The notes beneath the pieces were generated by a model. That model was not told the origin of the DNA. It worked only from the letters and a program-made list of their open reading frames with translations, and did not search any database. A program made the position numbers and the translations under genes. This document shows, in pieces, positions 22,180 through 33,403 of a stretch of 34,573 nt of DNA; within the stretch, counting starts at the first letter, position 1, and the number at the start of each line of letters is the position of its first letter. Location: assembly GCA_900175165.2 (NCBI GenBank), contig FWWN02000645.1:1-34573 (forward strand), read 5' to 3'. This DNA comes from Rhizomucor pusillus (Eukaryota > Mucoromycota > Mucoromycetes > Mucorales > Lichtheimiaceae).

Positions 22180-24070
22180 CTTTGCAGTTTAAAATACGGA
22201 TCAGCGTTAATGTGCGCGTTATACTTTGTTGCAAAGATATGGGTTATAGGGAACCACCCAGCAGTTGTTCAATCTTTCAGGTGGAGCATCGTATGGGATA
22301 ACTATATTGGATGTGTTATCGTGTCGTCGATAGCGCACATAGCTATTATCGTCCATGACAGTTTATGTATTGTAAAGCTGAGAACATCGTTTGGTATAAC
22401 GGCAAAGGCCATTTTACCATACATGGTGTGTTTGGATTGTGTGGTCCGCACGGACCATGTATCATGTTTCGAGTAATAGTCTCATACAGCGTAGGATTCA
22501 GGTTTTGATCTGGCAATTCAGCGGATACTGTGGCATCGATATCTCTCGGACATGTTGGCTTGTCTGTCTGATCCAGTATGAGCAAAATGCGTGCGTGCAG
22601 TAATCCTCGTTTCTGAAATTCGACAACATGCACAGAGCCCAAGACAATGCCAAAGATTTTCTGGTTGCGTATGTCGTTCATTAAGCAATTAACCTTCTCA
22701 TAAAATATACGACATATAATATCTGGCCTGTCGTTAGGCTTTTGACTAGGCTCAAGAGCATTGGTGATTTCAGGCCAAGTCGGGTTGCATGTGAATGTGA
22801 TAAACAGATCAGGTTTGCCAATAGTCCAGACAACAGCCATGGCATCCTGAAACTGCTGACGCATATACCTTGGGCCGCCAGTGAAGAAGAAGGAAGGATC
22901 ACCCGCACACCTGTGCGCCAAGCATCCGCTTCACTATCTGTATTATAGACGGCATCCATGGCGCCACTGCGTAGGTCTGCACGCAGACTTGATTGCATTT
23001 TGTCGTAGAAATTTCAATCGTTGCGATTCGACTTTGGCATAATTGTCAACTACGTACTCGTGGAGTAGCTTCTGGACGAATAGCAGATACTATCCTTGTT
23101 TGATTTGCAGCATGTACGCATAATACTGCCTGATCGTGATGCGCCGTGCTAACGTTCCGCCTTGCTCATTGCTTTGCCGCAGTTGAGGATGCAAGCCTTC
23201 TTCTCCCCGAGGAAACAGTAGCATATAGTGCAATGGATCGTATGAAGCCGAGAGTTCATTAATGTGTTTATATCTCCATTCTTCGTAATATACATGACAT
23301 CCCGGTGCGTAGTCCCCTCTGGATTGTTGGGGACAATGGCTGCAACTTCTGCTGTCATTGTCGCAGCATATTTCGGCCCTCTCGCTGCTGATCTCGATAT
23401 TTGGCTCTTCCCGCAAACGTCCAGCAGCATTTTGAAGACTCCTGGCGAAGGATTTATATCCAGGAGCATTTGTTGCAATTCACTTAGAACAGCAATATCC
23501 GACCCGGTGTAATACGATTAGTGATGATTCATTTGTGCATCAGCATCGTAAATGTATATCTGGGCGAATCCTGGCTGATGCCCTTGTTCCGGTATGATAG
23601 GCTCAATATGATGCGATACTCTGCCCACAATACGGAGAGTATAAGCGCCATGGATGAAATTGGCGACTGTTCCATCCAATGTAACCCCAAGAGTCGAAAA
23701 TGCGAAAACATTGTTGTAGGCGCGAATGTTATCCCGGAAATGCCGTGCTGTGGCATTGCTGCTTGCCCATAGCGTATGCAATGGCTCCGGTGGTAGCTCT
23801 GGCAGAGGTTCCGAACTTTACCATCGCTGCAGCATAAGTTGAAAGTAGCATTTTGTATCGTTCCAGACAGCATTTCCCAGAGCCACATCTTGGCACCACA
23901 ATATATGCAATGTACACGCGTGTCGGACAGTCTATGTCTACGCTCCACGATGTCATTTCCAGATACCATGCTCTCCGAGAAGTTTGCCAGTCTGGTCTGG
24001 TCGATGATTGGGAGAATTGAAGTCGGTATCCATTCTTCCTCTTAGCATCATAGGAATGCGCTGCTCTTGG
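22180..24070 (-). mobile_element. Decayed Helitron Rep/helicase N-terminal region
   Basis: Several minus-strand frames, read in order from 24070 down, give successive pieces of a Helitron protein. They are CIYCGAKMWLWE with a following CC (zinc motif, about 23900), FRDNIRAYNNVFAFSTLGV (about 23720), and INELSASYDPLHYMLLFPRGE (about 23230). Then come TGGPRYMRQQFQDAMAVV and GKPDLFITFTCNPTWPEI (about 22810), followed by the HUH-type Rep motif EFQKRGLLHARILL (about 22600). Past the last frame, RYRRHDN and NNCWVVPYNPYLCNK continue to about 22240. At least four frameshifts and several stops break it. The second His of the HUH motif reads Arg, so nicking activity would be lost. The Rep Tyr motif and the helicase are absent. 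Confidence 0.85.
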
Positions 24071-24313
24071 TTCTCCTGGAATCTCTTGAACGAATTTCAT
24101 GATAGAAAAAGAAACGAAGGAAAAAAATGTTTTTCGCTGTTGCCAGCACATGTTCTTCTCTTCCTGATATGCCAGCTGTGACACCTTCCAAATTTGATTT
24201 TTAGCGCCCCAAAAAGGCAAAGATCTTGGGCTTTTTTTGGTTTTAGAGAAGGAAAGAGTGTGTTTAGTGATAGAAAAACAAGGCATAAAGAAACGATAAG
24301 GTCTTGACTAAGT

Positions 24314-27011
24314 CTACACCGCGTTGTATCCTGCGACCTTGCCGGCAAAGTATTTTCCATGGGAGTTTATCACTTTGGCAATCTTGTCTTCATTGATTCT
24401 AGTAACTTCGCTGCGACCGGCCTTCTTCTCGCATTCTACAATATGTCGGGTAATAAGTCGCGCTAGTTCTTTGAAAATAGTCTTGTCGCCCTTCCAGAGA
24501 TTATAATCTTGCTGTTGCAGACATTTTACTACCAAGGGAGCCACCGTTCTTTTCATTTTTTCTTCATCCAAGGCTTGCTTCATCTCTTCCTTTTCTCTCG
24601 GCGTTACGGTCCTGTCTTCCGTTCCAGCACTTCGTTCATCTGTTCGTCGTCGCTTCGTAAACTGCTGGCGAGACTTTTCAATCATGCTTTGTTCCTCTGT
24701 TCGTCGTCGCTTCTCAAACTGCTGGCGAGACTTTTCAATCACCTCATCAATGGTCGAACGACTGACTCCTTCGATAGAACTGGATCGGTCTTCGGGCACT
24801 TCCCATTGTACTTTGCCGGATACTGTGTTGTAATAGTATAGTCGTCCATTATCTGCCTTTGCTGAACGCCAATTTGGTGGAAGATGAGGTTGTTGAATGT
24901 GTGGGTTTCTGCTCCTACTTTGTCGACGCTCATCAAAGGACCTTGATGTTGGGGCATAGCTACGGCATCGATCACTCGATCTATCCCGCCGATAATCATA
25001 CTTGTAGTTGCATCGTCGTAATTCTGGTGACATTTCGCGATCGAAGGGGCGTTGGTAACGTTCGTAGGGTTTATGATCATATTTGGAATATGGGTTTCGG
25101 GTATATTTGCCACCGCGTCCTCGGAAAGGAGTACTAGATCTCCCATTGGATATAGGTCGTCTCGTAGAAGAAGGAATTGGTGCAGCAGAGCGGATATTGT
25201 ATGATAAGATGCTCGAACTGGGATGCTCATGATTATCATTATCAGGATCGAAGATCTCTCGCGTGCAGTTGACACTGCGCTCTTGGTTTGCGGCGATAGT
25301 TTCTCCGTTAGTCTGAATACAGCGTTTCTTCGTCGACCGTTTGGTATCATTTTCGTCCTTCTTTAATTCATTATCGTGGGCAAGTGTTCGCTTGTTTATC
25401 TAAGCAATGTAATGTCAGTAACAGGATCAAGAGATCAGGTCGTCACAATCTTACCAGCTTGGGAATTCTGAAATAAATTTGGAGGACAGACCATTTGTCC
25501 ATGAGAGACTTGGCTAATGTCTTGATATCCTCATTTTCATGGTCGACAAAGCGTCCAAGTGTGTCAAATATTTTGCTTTCCTCAACTTTGTTCCGGTACT
25601 GTATAGGCAAACTATCCAACAGCTGCAATATCTTGAGCACGATTTCTTGTTCTGCTTTCCATTCACTGAGCCAAATCTTGAGAAGAGTGATGCCACGCAA
25701 GCGTATAAACTCTCTGAGGATCAACTTTGCATCCGCGGTAGGCAACGTGAGCTCAAGGCGGCTAAGCAAGCGATGGACCAGCGGTAATTTGCCACCTGAT
25801 TCCAGCATTTCCTTTGCAAATATAGGCAACTCTCTGAGCGACTTGATAGGATGCAGAGCTGGCTTGCGACCTGGTTTCTTTGCGACAGTAGTATCGTCTT
25901 CCTCGCTTACATTCCTGTCCTCGCTGGAAGCGCGTCCTCCGCCAATAATGCCAGTGCAACTAGGATCGCCGCAGTAACAAGTCTGAGCTGTTGCGCTGCG
26001 ACGTTGATCGTTAAAAATACATCGGATTCTATCCAGACATTTCGGTAAACTTACCCGTAACGTTCAAACTGATAATCAAAAGATAATTCTTCGCCAGCTT
26101 TGACATGACGACGCGTGAAAATACCGACGCGAACGGCTTTGCCGACTACCCACTTTTGGGTGACGCAATTCGGATTGCATGAATGGTTGATAAATCGAGC
26201 AAGACATCCTTTTTTGGTAGCATCGATGATCTACATACGCGCGATTAGCTTTTCATTTAAACTTTAATTTATTCATATGTTACCTCTTCATTGGTAAGAC
26301 TCATAGAATAGTAATGGGAAAGCCCTTCTTCTTCATACTTTTTTGTTCTTTTGACAAACTCTTTGTGAGTAATAACTTCTCCCATATACTCGATGACAAA
26401 CGTATTCCTACGAGAATCGACCGTAGTTTAGATATATATAGATGGTGTGTGACAATTAACACCCTAACTCACCTTGGCAAGTCAGTCAGCGCACGCAGAC
26501 CATATCCTTTGTTTTCTGTCTTGAAAACGTCCACTTGCGCGTACTGTCGACGTTGAAATCGGCGGTTTTGGCAGAAATGACCAGAGGGGCAGTCGCCTTC
26601 AGTGCATTCAATGAACATCATTCTGTTGATACAGCTGGTATCTGATCCACACGCCGCGGCCAGGTTATCGACTTTGGGTTGATATCTGCAGTCACAAGGC
26701 ATAGACTCATCGCCTGCCATAGATTTTCCAGTGGTGCGACCATAGTAAACGTTATTCAAAAGATGAACATACGTCTTCATAGCCTCTTCAGTTGCTGAAG
26801 GCGGGTAGTTGTCTGTCGCTTCGGTTGAATCGGACGTCGGTGGGCTATCCTGCTGGAACAAATCGTGGTGGTTGGCAGCTGCAATGGCTTCCTTTGACTG
26901 ATCGAGATCTGTTGACAAGGCGGTCAGTGTAAGCAGCAACGCCGAGTTTCCCGGACACTAACCACTGATTTCAGTTCGCATGCTTGTTGCTAGCTCAAGA
27001 CCCGCCTCCAT
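24314..27011 (-). CDS. SET2: Histone H3 lysine-36 methyltransferase Set2
   Basis: Six minus-strand exons: 26963-27011, 26473-26908, 26284-26407, 26055-26230, 25455-25995 and 24314-25399, giving 803 aa. Set2 travels with elongating RNA polymerase II and methylates H3K36. The AWS zinc region is at about 86-140 (CDCRYQP, CINR). The SET domain is at about 139-258 with [17 protein letters not shown] and [12 protein letters not shown]. The post-SET motif CYCGDPSC is at 268-275. A helical TFIIS-N-like segment covers about 310-430. The WW domain is at about 615-646 (LPPNW to VQWEVP). The SRI domain that binds the phosphorylated polymerase tail lies at about 710-795. All catalytic motifs look intact. 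A 19-residue tandem repeat sits between WW and SRI. An extra upstream exon (27091-27110) is possible and would add 11 residues. Confidence 0.94.
24664..24777 (-). repeat. 57-bp tandem duplication inside SET2
   Basis: Two adjacent copies with a 57-bp period encode [19 protein letters not shown] and [19 protein letters not shown]. The DNA copies are nearly identical, so the duplication looks recent. It lengthens a charged linker and keeps the frame. Confidence 0.8.
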
Positions 27012-28623
27012 TGTGCAAAGATCGCTGTCATAAAGATCGATCAGGTCAAGTGACACGTACCTTTGTAAGCGTCGAGCCCAGAATACTTACCTTGCCTCAA
27101 GTGTACGCATGCAAAATGAAAGTAGGCAGACAAGTTGCAGTAAGAAAATTGCGAATGGACGCAAACCGGCGGGCAAGACTGGAAGAGGGAGAGGAAGAGG
27201 TCAACTGGATAATTTTCCAGCAGCTCTGATTTTTTCACAGCTGGCTGCGAAACTGCCCTCCTTTCCAACCACCCCCAGGTATACAAGGTTCTGCATGAAA
27301 GTGGTCTGCCAGGCAGGACTGCATAGAGTGCACATGTAAGACAAACCGTTACCTCAGGTGTTGATTGCCTACGCGTCCCAGCTACCGGAATGTACCTGCA
27401 CAGTAATCTTTAATGAACGCGTGAGTTACCTTGATATAACAGGAACAGTCTCAACGGCATTTATTACATACAGAATAGCGTGAAGGGATAAGTAACCTTC
27501 TATATGCTCTTACGAGTCATAAGAGACAAGGACCATTCTCGAAAATGTGCTGATGATACAGAGTTGCAGAAAAAGGAGTTAATATACGTATCCATACTGT
27601 GGCAATTACGTAGGATGCCGTGATCATGGACGATATCGAATCTAAGGTTTACATTGCAGTGTATCGCTAATTTCTAGAACGTCGTGATAGGATACATGAG
27701 TGCACGTAGTAGAAGGAGAACAAATACAATCCGAGCCTTTGGCAGACCTTCTAATAACAATGAAGAAGAGACAATGACCGAACACATTGTTATACATACG
27801 CGAATGCATATAAATGGAACAAAATTTCCTTGCAATATCTTAGTGAAGCAACATCCCTATCAACGATCCTTCACAAAAGCAGATGTATGTCTTAGATCTC
27901 GGATTAAAACTTTGAGGTTTGGCAAATACTCGCATAGATAGACAATTTATTAAAAGGTGCTAGACGTTACATCCAGAGCCGGGATATATTAGCGGAAGTA
28001 TGTGGTCTGATCGTATATCTTTGGCCGCTCCGGAAATGCCGGCATATCGTTTGTTTCCCAGCTAACCTGTGTAACGAATGTCTAATCATACAGGTTTTCG
28101 AGCGTGCGAATTTTGAGAACATACACAGAAAAGCAAAGGAGAAATACAGGTAATGTTTTGCCGGCTGGAATCACACAGATAGAATATTTATACGTGCAAC
28201 TACTCTTCTTCGATAAACATACCCAAAGAGATTTACAGTCGATGTTTAGTCTTCCTCAATCTACAAAGCATGCATCATATGTAAATGCTGTATGACATGA
28301 GCGGCATATCTAGAGTTCAGCGAGGATGTGTTACGCGCTGACCCAAATCCCGGCATTCCACGCTTTCTGACTCAATAACTGCAAGTCATGTTAGATCAGC
28401 GTAGAACTCTAAATACTCCACGTTTTCCGATAGGTTTGTGCATAAAAGATATAGAACCCATTTCACATGTGGATCTTCCCAAGCGCCCTGCTGCATAATA
28501 AGGTTTTCCTTTTCGATTTTCCGCAATGGCCTATAAAAGGGCACTGTTGCCCTGATTCGTTCCTCTTCCCAACTTGTCCCTTTTCCCCTCTTTCATTTAT
28601 TTCCTTTAATACATCCTTGTAAC
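27012..28623. other. Divergent spacer between SET2 and the deacetylase gene
   Basis: About 1.6 kb between two divergently transcribed chromatin genes. The SET2 side has a well-formed intron (27025-27090, GTAAGT to GACAG on the minus strand), either in the 5' UTR or behind a 20-bp coding exon. A lysine/arginine-rich 85-codon frame at 27684-27941 matches nothing I recognise, and I do not call it. The deacetylase side has a TATA box. The rest shows no recognisable element. Confidence 0.5.
28532..28538 (+). promoter_or_regulatory. TATA box of the deacetylase gene
   Basis: TATAAAA lies 92 bases before the ATG at 28624 and is followed by a C/T-rich leader, a typical fungal core promoter arrangement. 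Confidence 0.6.
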
Positions 28624-30048
28624 ATGAAAGTTGTGTACTCGGAGGAATGTCTTTTGCATGACCCGCCGTACGAGGTTACTCGCGGCAAAGTGCAAGCCTA
28701 TGTCGGTAAATGCGCATTTTCTTCATGAATTAAATACATTACTACGCAATATCTGATCAGAATTTTATATTCTGCATATCTATACGGTTCTTTGAAGAGT
28801 CACCAGCGCGTCTAAAGTCCATCAAGCAGTTCATTGACAGCCAGCCTGATGATTTCAGTGTCATATCACCCCAAGATTATTCGCTCGCTCCTATTTTGGA
28901 TGTACACGATGATGATTTTGTAAAGTTTCTCTCGACTATATACGATGATTGGGTTGCAGCTGGACTTCCATCTGCAGCTGCTATCGGTGAAACGTTTGCG
29001 CACATGTCTACGCTAAGCAAGATCGATCCAGCAATCTACAAAATGAATGCTCAATTGACGCCTAGCGCTCGCGTCGGTCTTTACACGCTCGACATGTCTG
29101 TCTCGTACATGAAGGGTAGATATCAGTTGATAGTAGATTCCCAAATATGTGAGCAGTTATCAACGTCGTTGTTGTATCATTTAGACACTTGGAGAGCAGC
29201 GTATGCATCGGTCCAAGTTGCTTTGACAGCCGCGCACACATTGCTGAAATCGCAGTCGTCTTCTATCTATGCACTGTGCCGACCGCCAGGTCACCACGCA
29301 TCGTGCAATTTGGCTGCAGGTGATTGTCGTAATCCAATTTGAATAAGAAAAACCCCATTAGCGCTGATTTTACTTTATGACAGGCTATTGTTTTATCAAC
29401 AACGTTGCTGTTGTGACGCGATTCCTGCAAAATTACAGTGTTGAGGAAATGGATGCGATGGCAAAAACGTTTAACAGCCAGAGCATCATCAATGTTGCAA
29501 GCATCTTGGAGAGTGGCAGTAGCAAGAAGAACAGCGAAAATCACGCATTACAAAAGAAGAAAAAGATTATGATCGTTGATATCGATTATCACCACGGAAA
29601 TGGCACGCAGGACATCTTTTACGACGACCCTTCAATCCTTTACATTTCCCTCCACGGGCATCCTGATTACCCATTCTTTACAGGCTCTGCAGAGGAACGA
29701 GGTCGCGGTCAAGGAGAAGGATACAATATCAACATACCCTTGAATCCAGCTACCACTGACGATGCCGTGTATCTCGATCATTTGACTCGAGTCCTTCAGA
29801 GTGAAACAGCGGTGAACTTCAATGCCGATACAGTTATCGTTTCCATGGGACTCGATACCTGGTGGCAAGATCCAATTGCCGGAATGAAGGGTCTCAAGGA
29901 TGAGGAAACTTACACCAAAATGGGCAGGCTATTCAAAACTGCACCTAGCTGTCAAGGCCGACCCATACTCTTTGTTCAAGAAGGCGGATACACGGTGGAT
30001 ATGCTGGGCAAATTAGCAGGCAACATATTGCAGGGTTATATTCGTTGA
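28624..30048 (+). CDS. Class II-like histone deacetylase / acetylpolyamine amidohydrolase family
   Basis: Exons 28624-28705, 28798-29115, 29185-29319 and 29384-30048 give 399 aa. It is a zinc-dependent amidohydrolase of the arginase/deacetylase fold. Visible motifs are TWRAAYASVQVA, RPPGHHA (166-172, with the catalytic His pair), GYCFINNVA, DIDYHHGNGTQ (244-254, giving zinc ligands Asp246 and His248), GLDTWWQDPI (third zinc Asp) and QEGGY (catalytic Tyr). All metal and catalytic residues are present. The opening MKVVYSEECLLHDPP and VESPARL resemble acetylpolyamine amidohydrolases and related class II enzymes more than Rpd3 or Hda1, so the substrate could be acetylated polyamine, histone or another protein. 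A lysine-rich insert of about 40 residues (about 199-238) follows the GYCFINN strand. It converges on HUL4 with 62 bp between stops. Confidence 0.92.
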
Positions 30049-30057
30049 GAAATGTGA

Positions 30058-30063
30058 AATAAA
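30058..30063 (+). terminator. Possible polyadenylation signal of the deacetylase gene
   Basis: AATAAA 10 bases after the stop codon, within the 62-bp gap to the convergent HUL4 stop. Based on motif and position only. Confidence 0.4.
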
Positions 30064-30110
30064 GCAAAGGAATGGGGGATAGACAGAAAAAGTTGAATAT
30101 TTTGTGGGTA

Positions 30111-33080
30111 TCATCTTACATAGAATCCTTGGCTTTCTGTTACCGCTCTTTCGATCATGGATTTTAACTTTTCTTTGGATCCATAGCGATACAGCACCAA
30201 TTGATTGAAGCAGGTATGTGCGGATGGTAAACGATCGCAATCTTCACCGCCGCAGGCAATCTTGAGGTGCATCTGCGTAGCACCAGTTGCAGGAATACGA
30301 TCGCTGCCCGTGACAAACATGAGTAACTTGCGTTGCATTGATGGTTCCATCGCTTTCATTATCTCCCAAAAGTGACTGATACATTCATTAGCCCGAAGTA
30401 CTTGGTGATAAGTATACAACAATAACTTACACAATCGTTTCTTCGTCTTGATCAAATCCTAGATATTCTGTCTGTCCACGGAAATCATCAATCTCCAGCG
30501 GTTCGTCACTGCTTCGTACCAGTAGCTCAATTTCTTCTGGTTGAAAGAGCTAAGAATGGCATACGGCTTTAGTACACGAGTTTTTATTTGTAAACATTGC
30601 AGAGCATTCTTACCGAGAGCGCATTGCCTCCACACACATGGTAAAATCCTTTTCTAAATGCACCAAACTGTCGCTGGACGCTGTGATTCAAGACAAAATC
30701 CACGTACAGTTCTACGAATTTCTGGCGGTTTTCGTTTGTCACCATGATGTTTGCGCCGTTTGGTATCAAAGGAACCAGACGTCGTTCCCCGAAAGCGTCG
30801 ATCTCGGCGACAAACGCTCGACAAAATACGTCTTCTACGTCACCTTCAAAGGCCAACAATTGCTCAAGGCCTCTCGCGAGTGCAGGTCGAAATACGCGCA
30901 GGTCTGCTAAACCGACAGGATGGTCCAGTAACTTTTTGTAGCACGCTGTAGGCAGGTGGATATCCAAAATAGTCGAGTTGTAGATAGCAAGTCCAAGCAC
31001 AAGGCCGACGAGGAAATATTGGTCCTCGTTTTCAAGACTTGACGGATTGAACCAGCATAAATTCGAATCTTCATCGTACGTGAACATTCCATACTGAGAG
31101 TCGAAAAGTGATCGTACAAGCAGCAAAAACCATTCTTTACGCAGACCGCCCGCATCTACTCCATCTTCACCAACGAATTCGATTCGCAGAGACTTTTTCA
31201 AATCAAGTTCATTTTGTGCAAGCTAGATGGACAAAAAACTTAGTGCCAACGACGATAGATAATCTTGGTAAGTGCAGACAAACGAACCTGATGCAAGGAA
31301 TCTTCAATCAAGTTCTCCCTGCGTACACGGATAACAAGATACGGCATAGACGCTTTTTGGTGGAAGAGCATGTTGAAAAAGGCTTCGCGCCACTTCGTCT
31401 CCATCTGTCGTTTGGCATCAGCCTCCAAAATTTGCATTTTCGCGCCCAAGCTGATCAGGAACGGGTATTGACAGAATGCGAATTTTCTACACATATTCAT
31501 TGTAAGTAAACAACCACGTCCCAGTTACAATATTTTTAAATGCATTACCCTGAACGTGATTGCCACGACTCAAAATCGGCCATGAGATTGATGTAGTCGA
31601 CCATTGTATTGTAAAAATCCGATTTTGGCAGCTTGTTTGCCTGGTTATTAGCAGCAACTGTAAAATGCATGTTAGTTTCAAGTATACATCGAATACACAA
31701 TAGACTTACACAGCAATGCCATGACGCGCGCTGCACTTGGCATTCGCCACTCTGATTCGTACGCTGCCGGTAAGCCCAGCTTGCTTCTTCTCGCACGTGA
31801 GACTCGGTACGTGATAAATGCATGCACCAGATGAACTTTGTTTCTAAATCTGTTAATATCGTATCTAACACATTCCATAGGGATTAAGTAAGAGCGAAAT
31901 CTCGAAGGTGCCAGTCAAAGCACAACTTACTGTGCAAACCAATTTACAAGAGCACAATGGCATTCGTTGTTGAGGCAGCTGATCATTCCAAAAACACGTT
32001 TCAAAAGATTGTGATGATACTTCGTTTCTGCCTGAAAATTATGCTGCGCTAGTAAAGGATTCTATCTGAATGCATGAATTACCCGTCTTGTCTTGAAATG
32101 TTGACCTGAGCTATACCTCTAAAATGATAAGCAAAAATCGAATATCACTCATGCGTCGAAGAGGAATCGCTGGGCGCTTCAATAGACGTTCGGTAGCTTG
32201 CATCATGGCTCGGATGACATTGACAGGCTAACAGCCGCCTTTAGTTTCTTCAGATATATACAATCCAATCTTCCACATTACCGAACTTAAGAGGAGTCGA
32301 TATGCAGCCGACACGTCTTCCATATTTATGCCGCAGTTATCCAATGATACTTGCTCACCCTGGATAATCACGGCGTCAGCACAAGAGCTATATACCGAAA
32401 ATCATATATACAACTCACGTTGGAAAAGCTGTGATTGAGGCGTATCCAACTACTGAATGCACTGTCGACCAGCATTTCCACGGGTTCGTAAATGCTTTCG
32501 AGGTTCTTGTCCGTGCCTGCCATGCGAGCTTCTTTGGAACACTTTGATATACATTTTTTGAGTTGCCTGAGCGTGAGAGGTTGAGCAGACGACTGTGTCG
32601 TTTTGACGTGCGGCTTTAGGTCGTTGATCGTATCACAAACAGGACATCGGAATCGAGATACATTTTCTGGATATCGCAATTCGCTATTGGAACAAGAAAC
32701 ATTCATGTTACTCAAATTCTTCGCACAGCATTTACAGCTCATTGAATGTACCTGCTACAGCACATGCATTTGCCAGACGCCTAAAAGATGAAACAATATT
32801 TATTGTCAAAAGGTGGGGGCCCACATCATTATCAACACTCTATGTTTTTTACCAAGTTGACTGCTTTGTTCTCGGCCCTAGGCGTGTCAGTTGATTCTGA
32901 GGAAACAGCGTCGCTTCCAGGTGTAGCAGACATGAATGACGCATGTGACATTTGCACGGTTTTGGGATCTTGGAATGCACTCGATAAAGTAGCAGTCGCA
33001 CGGACTCTGTTGACTAATTGCCCGTGTAAGCTCTGTCTCCAAGGTTCAAAAGACGAAGAGTATGCACTCGAATTAGCCAT
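30111..33080 (-). CDS. HUL4: HECT-type E3 ubiquitin ligase Hul4-like
   Basis: Twelve minus-strand exons: 32853-33080, 32752-32780, 32419-32683, 32282-32359, 32117-32227, 31931-32031, 31710-31843, 31549-31657, 31288-31486, 30614-31222, 30431-30549 and 30111-30375, giving 748 aa. HECT ligases take ubiquitin from an E2 onto their own Cys before passing it to a substrate. The N-terminus is Ser-rich, then a zinc finger (CMCC, then RFRCPVCDTINDL, about 80-110) as in fungal Hul4. The HECT domain fills roughly the last 380 residues: RRENLIEDSLHQ, IEFVGEDGVDAGGLRKEWF, VLGLAIYNSTILD, FVTGSDRIP, and AHTCFNQL with the catalytic Cys near 716. The zinc finger only appears when introns 32684-32751 and 32781-32852 are removed. 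Yeast Hul4 works with the TRAMP complex and nuclear quality control. Substrates here are unknown. Confidence 0.9.
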
Positions 33081-33403
33081 TTAGCATTATGGGGTTTTCT
33101 TCTCTATTTTGAGAATCGAAGGGTGAATGAGAAGCTGAATGGACGAGCGGAGAGCAAGGTTTCCAAAAAATTCAACTCGTATCACGTGACCCTGAAGGGA
33201 CCACCATCCAGTTTCCGCCGCACACTACATATAAACTATGCTGTCAAGTGATCTTTTCTAAACTTTAAAAGGATCTCGGCATATGCTGATGCAAGCAGTG
33301 ACCCTCACCAGGGGAGTGTCGAGCCGACAAATTTTATGCTTTATCTATGTACACAGAATGCATACCTTCAAATAACCAATTGATTGGATTTCTTGCTGCT
33401 TAG
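33081..33403. other. Spacer between HUL4 start and the ALDH pseudogene
   Basis: About 320 bases with no gene. It contains an E-box-like ATCACGTGAC at 33181-33190, about 100 bases upstream of the HUL4 ATG, a site type bound by Cbf1/USF-like bHLH factors. Binding is not shown. Confidence 0.4.
33181..33190 (-). promoter_or_regulatory. E-box (CACGTG) upstream of HUL4
   Basis: ATCACGTGAC matches the Cbf1-type consensus RTCACRTG and sits about 100 bp before the HUL4 start. Only the motif and position support it. Confidence 0.35.

Noticed and set aside
27684..27941. 85-codon basic frame in the SET2/deacetylase spacer
   Set aside because: No family resemblance and no promoter or splice evidence; left as uncharacterised sequence.
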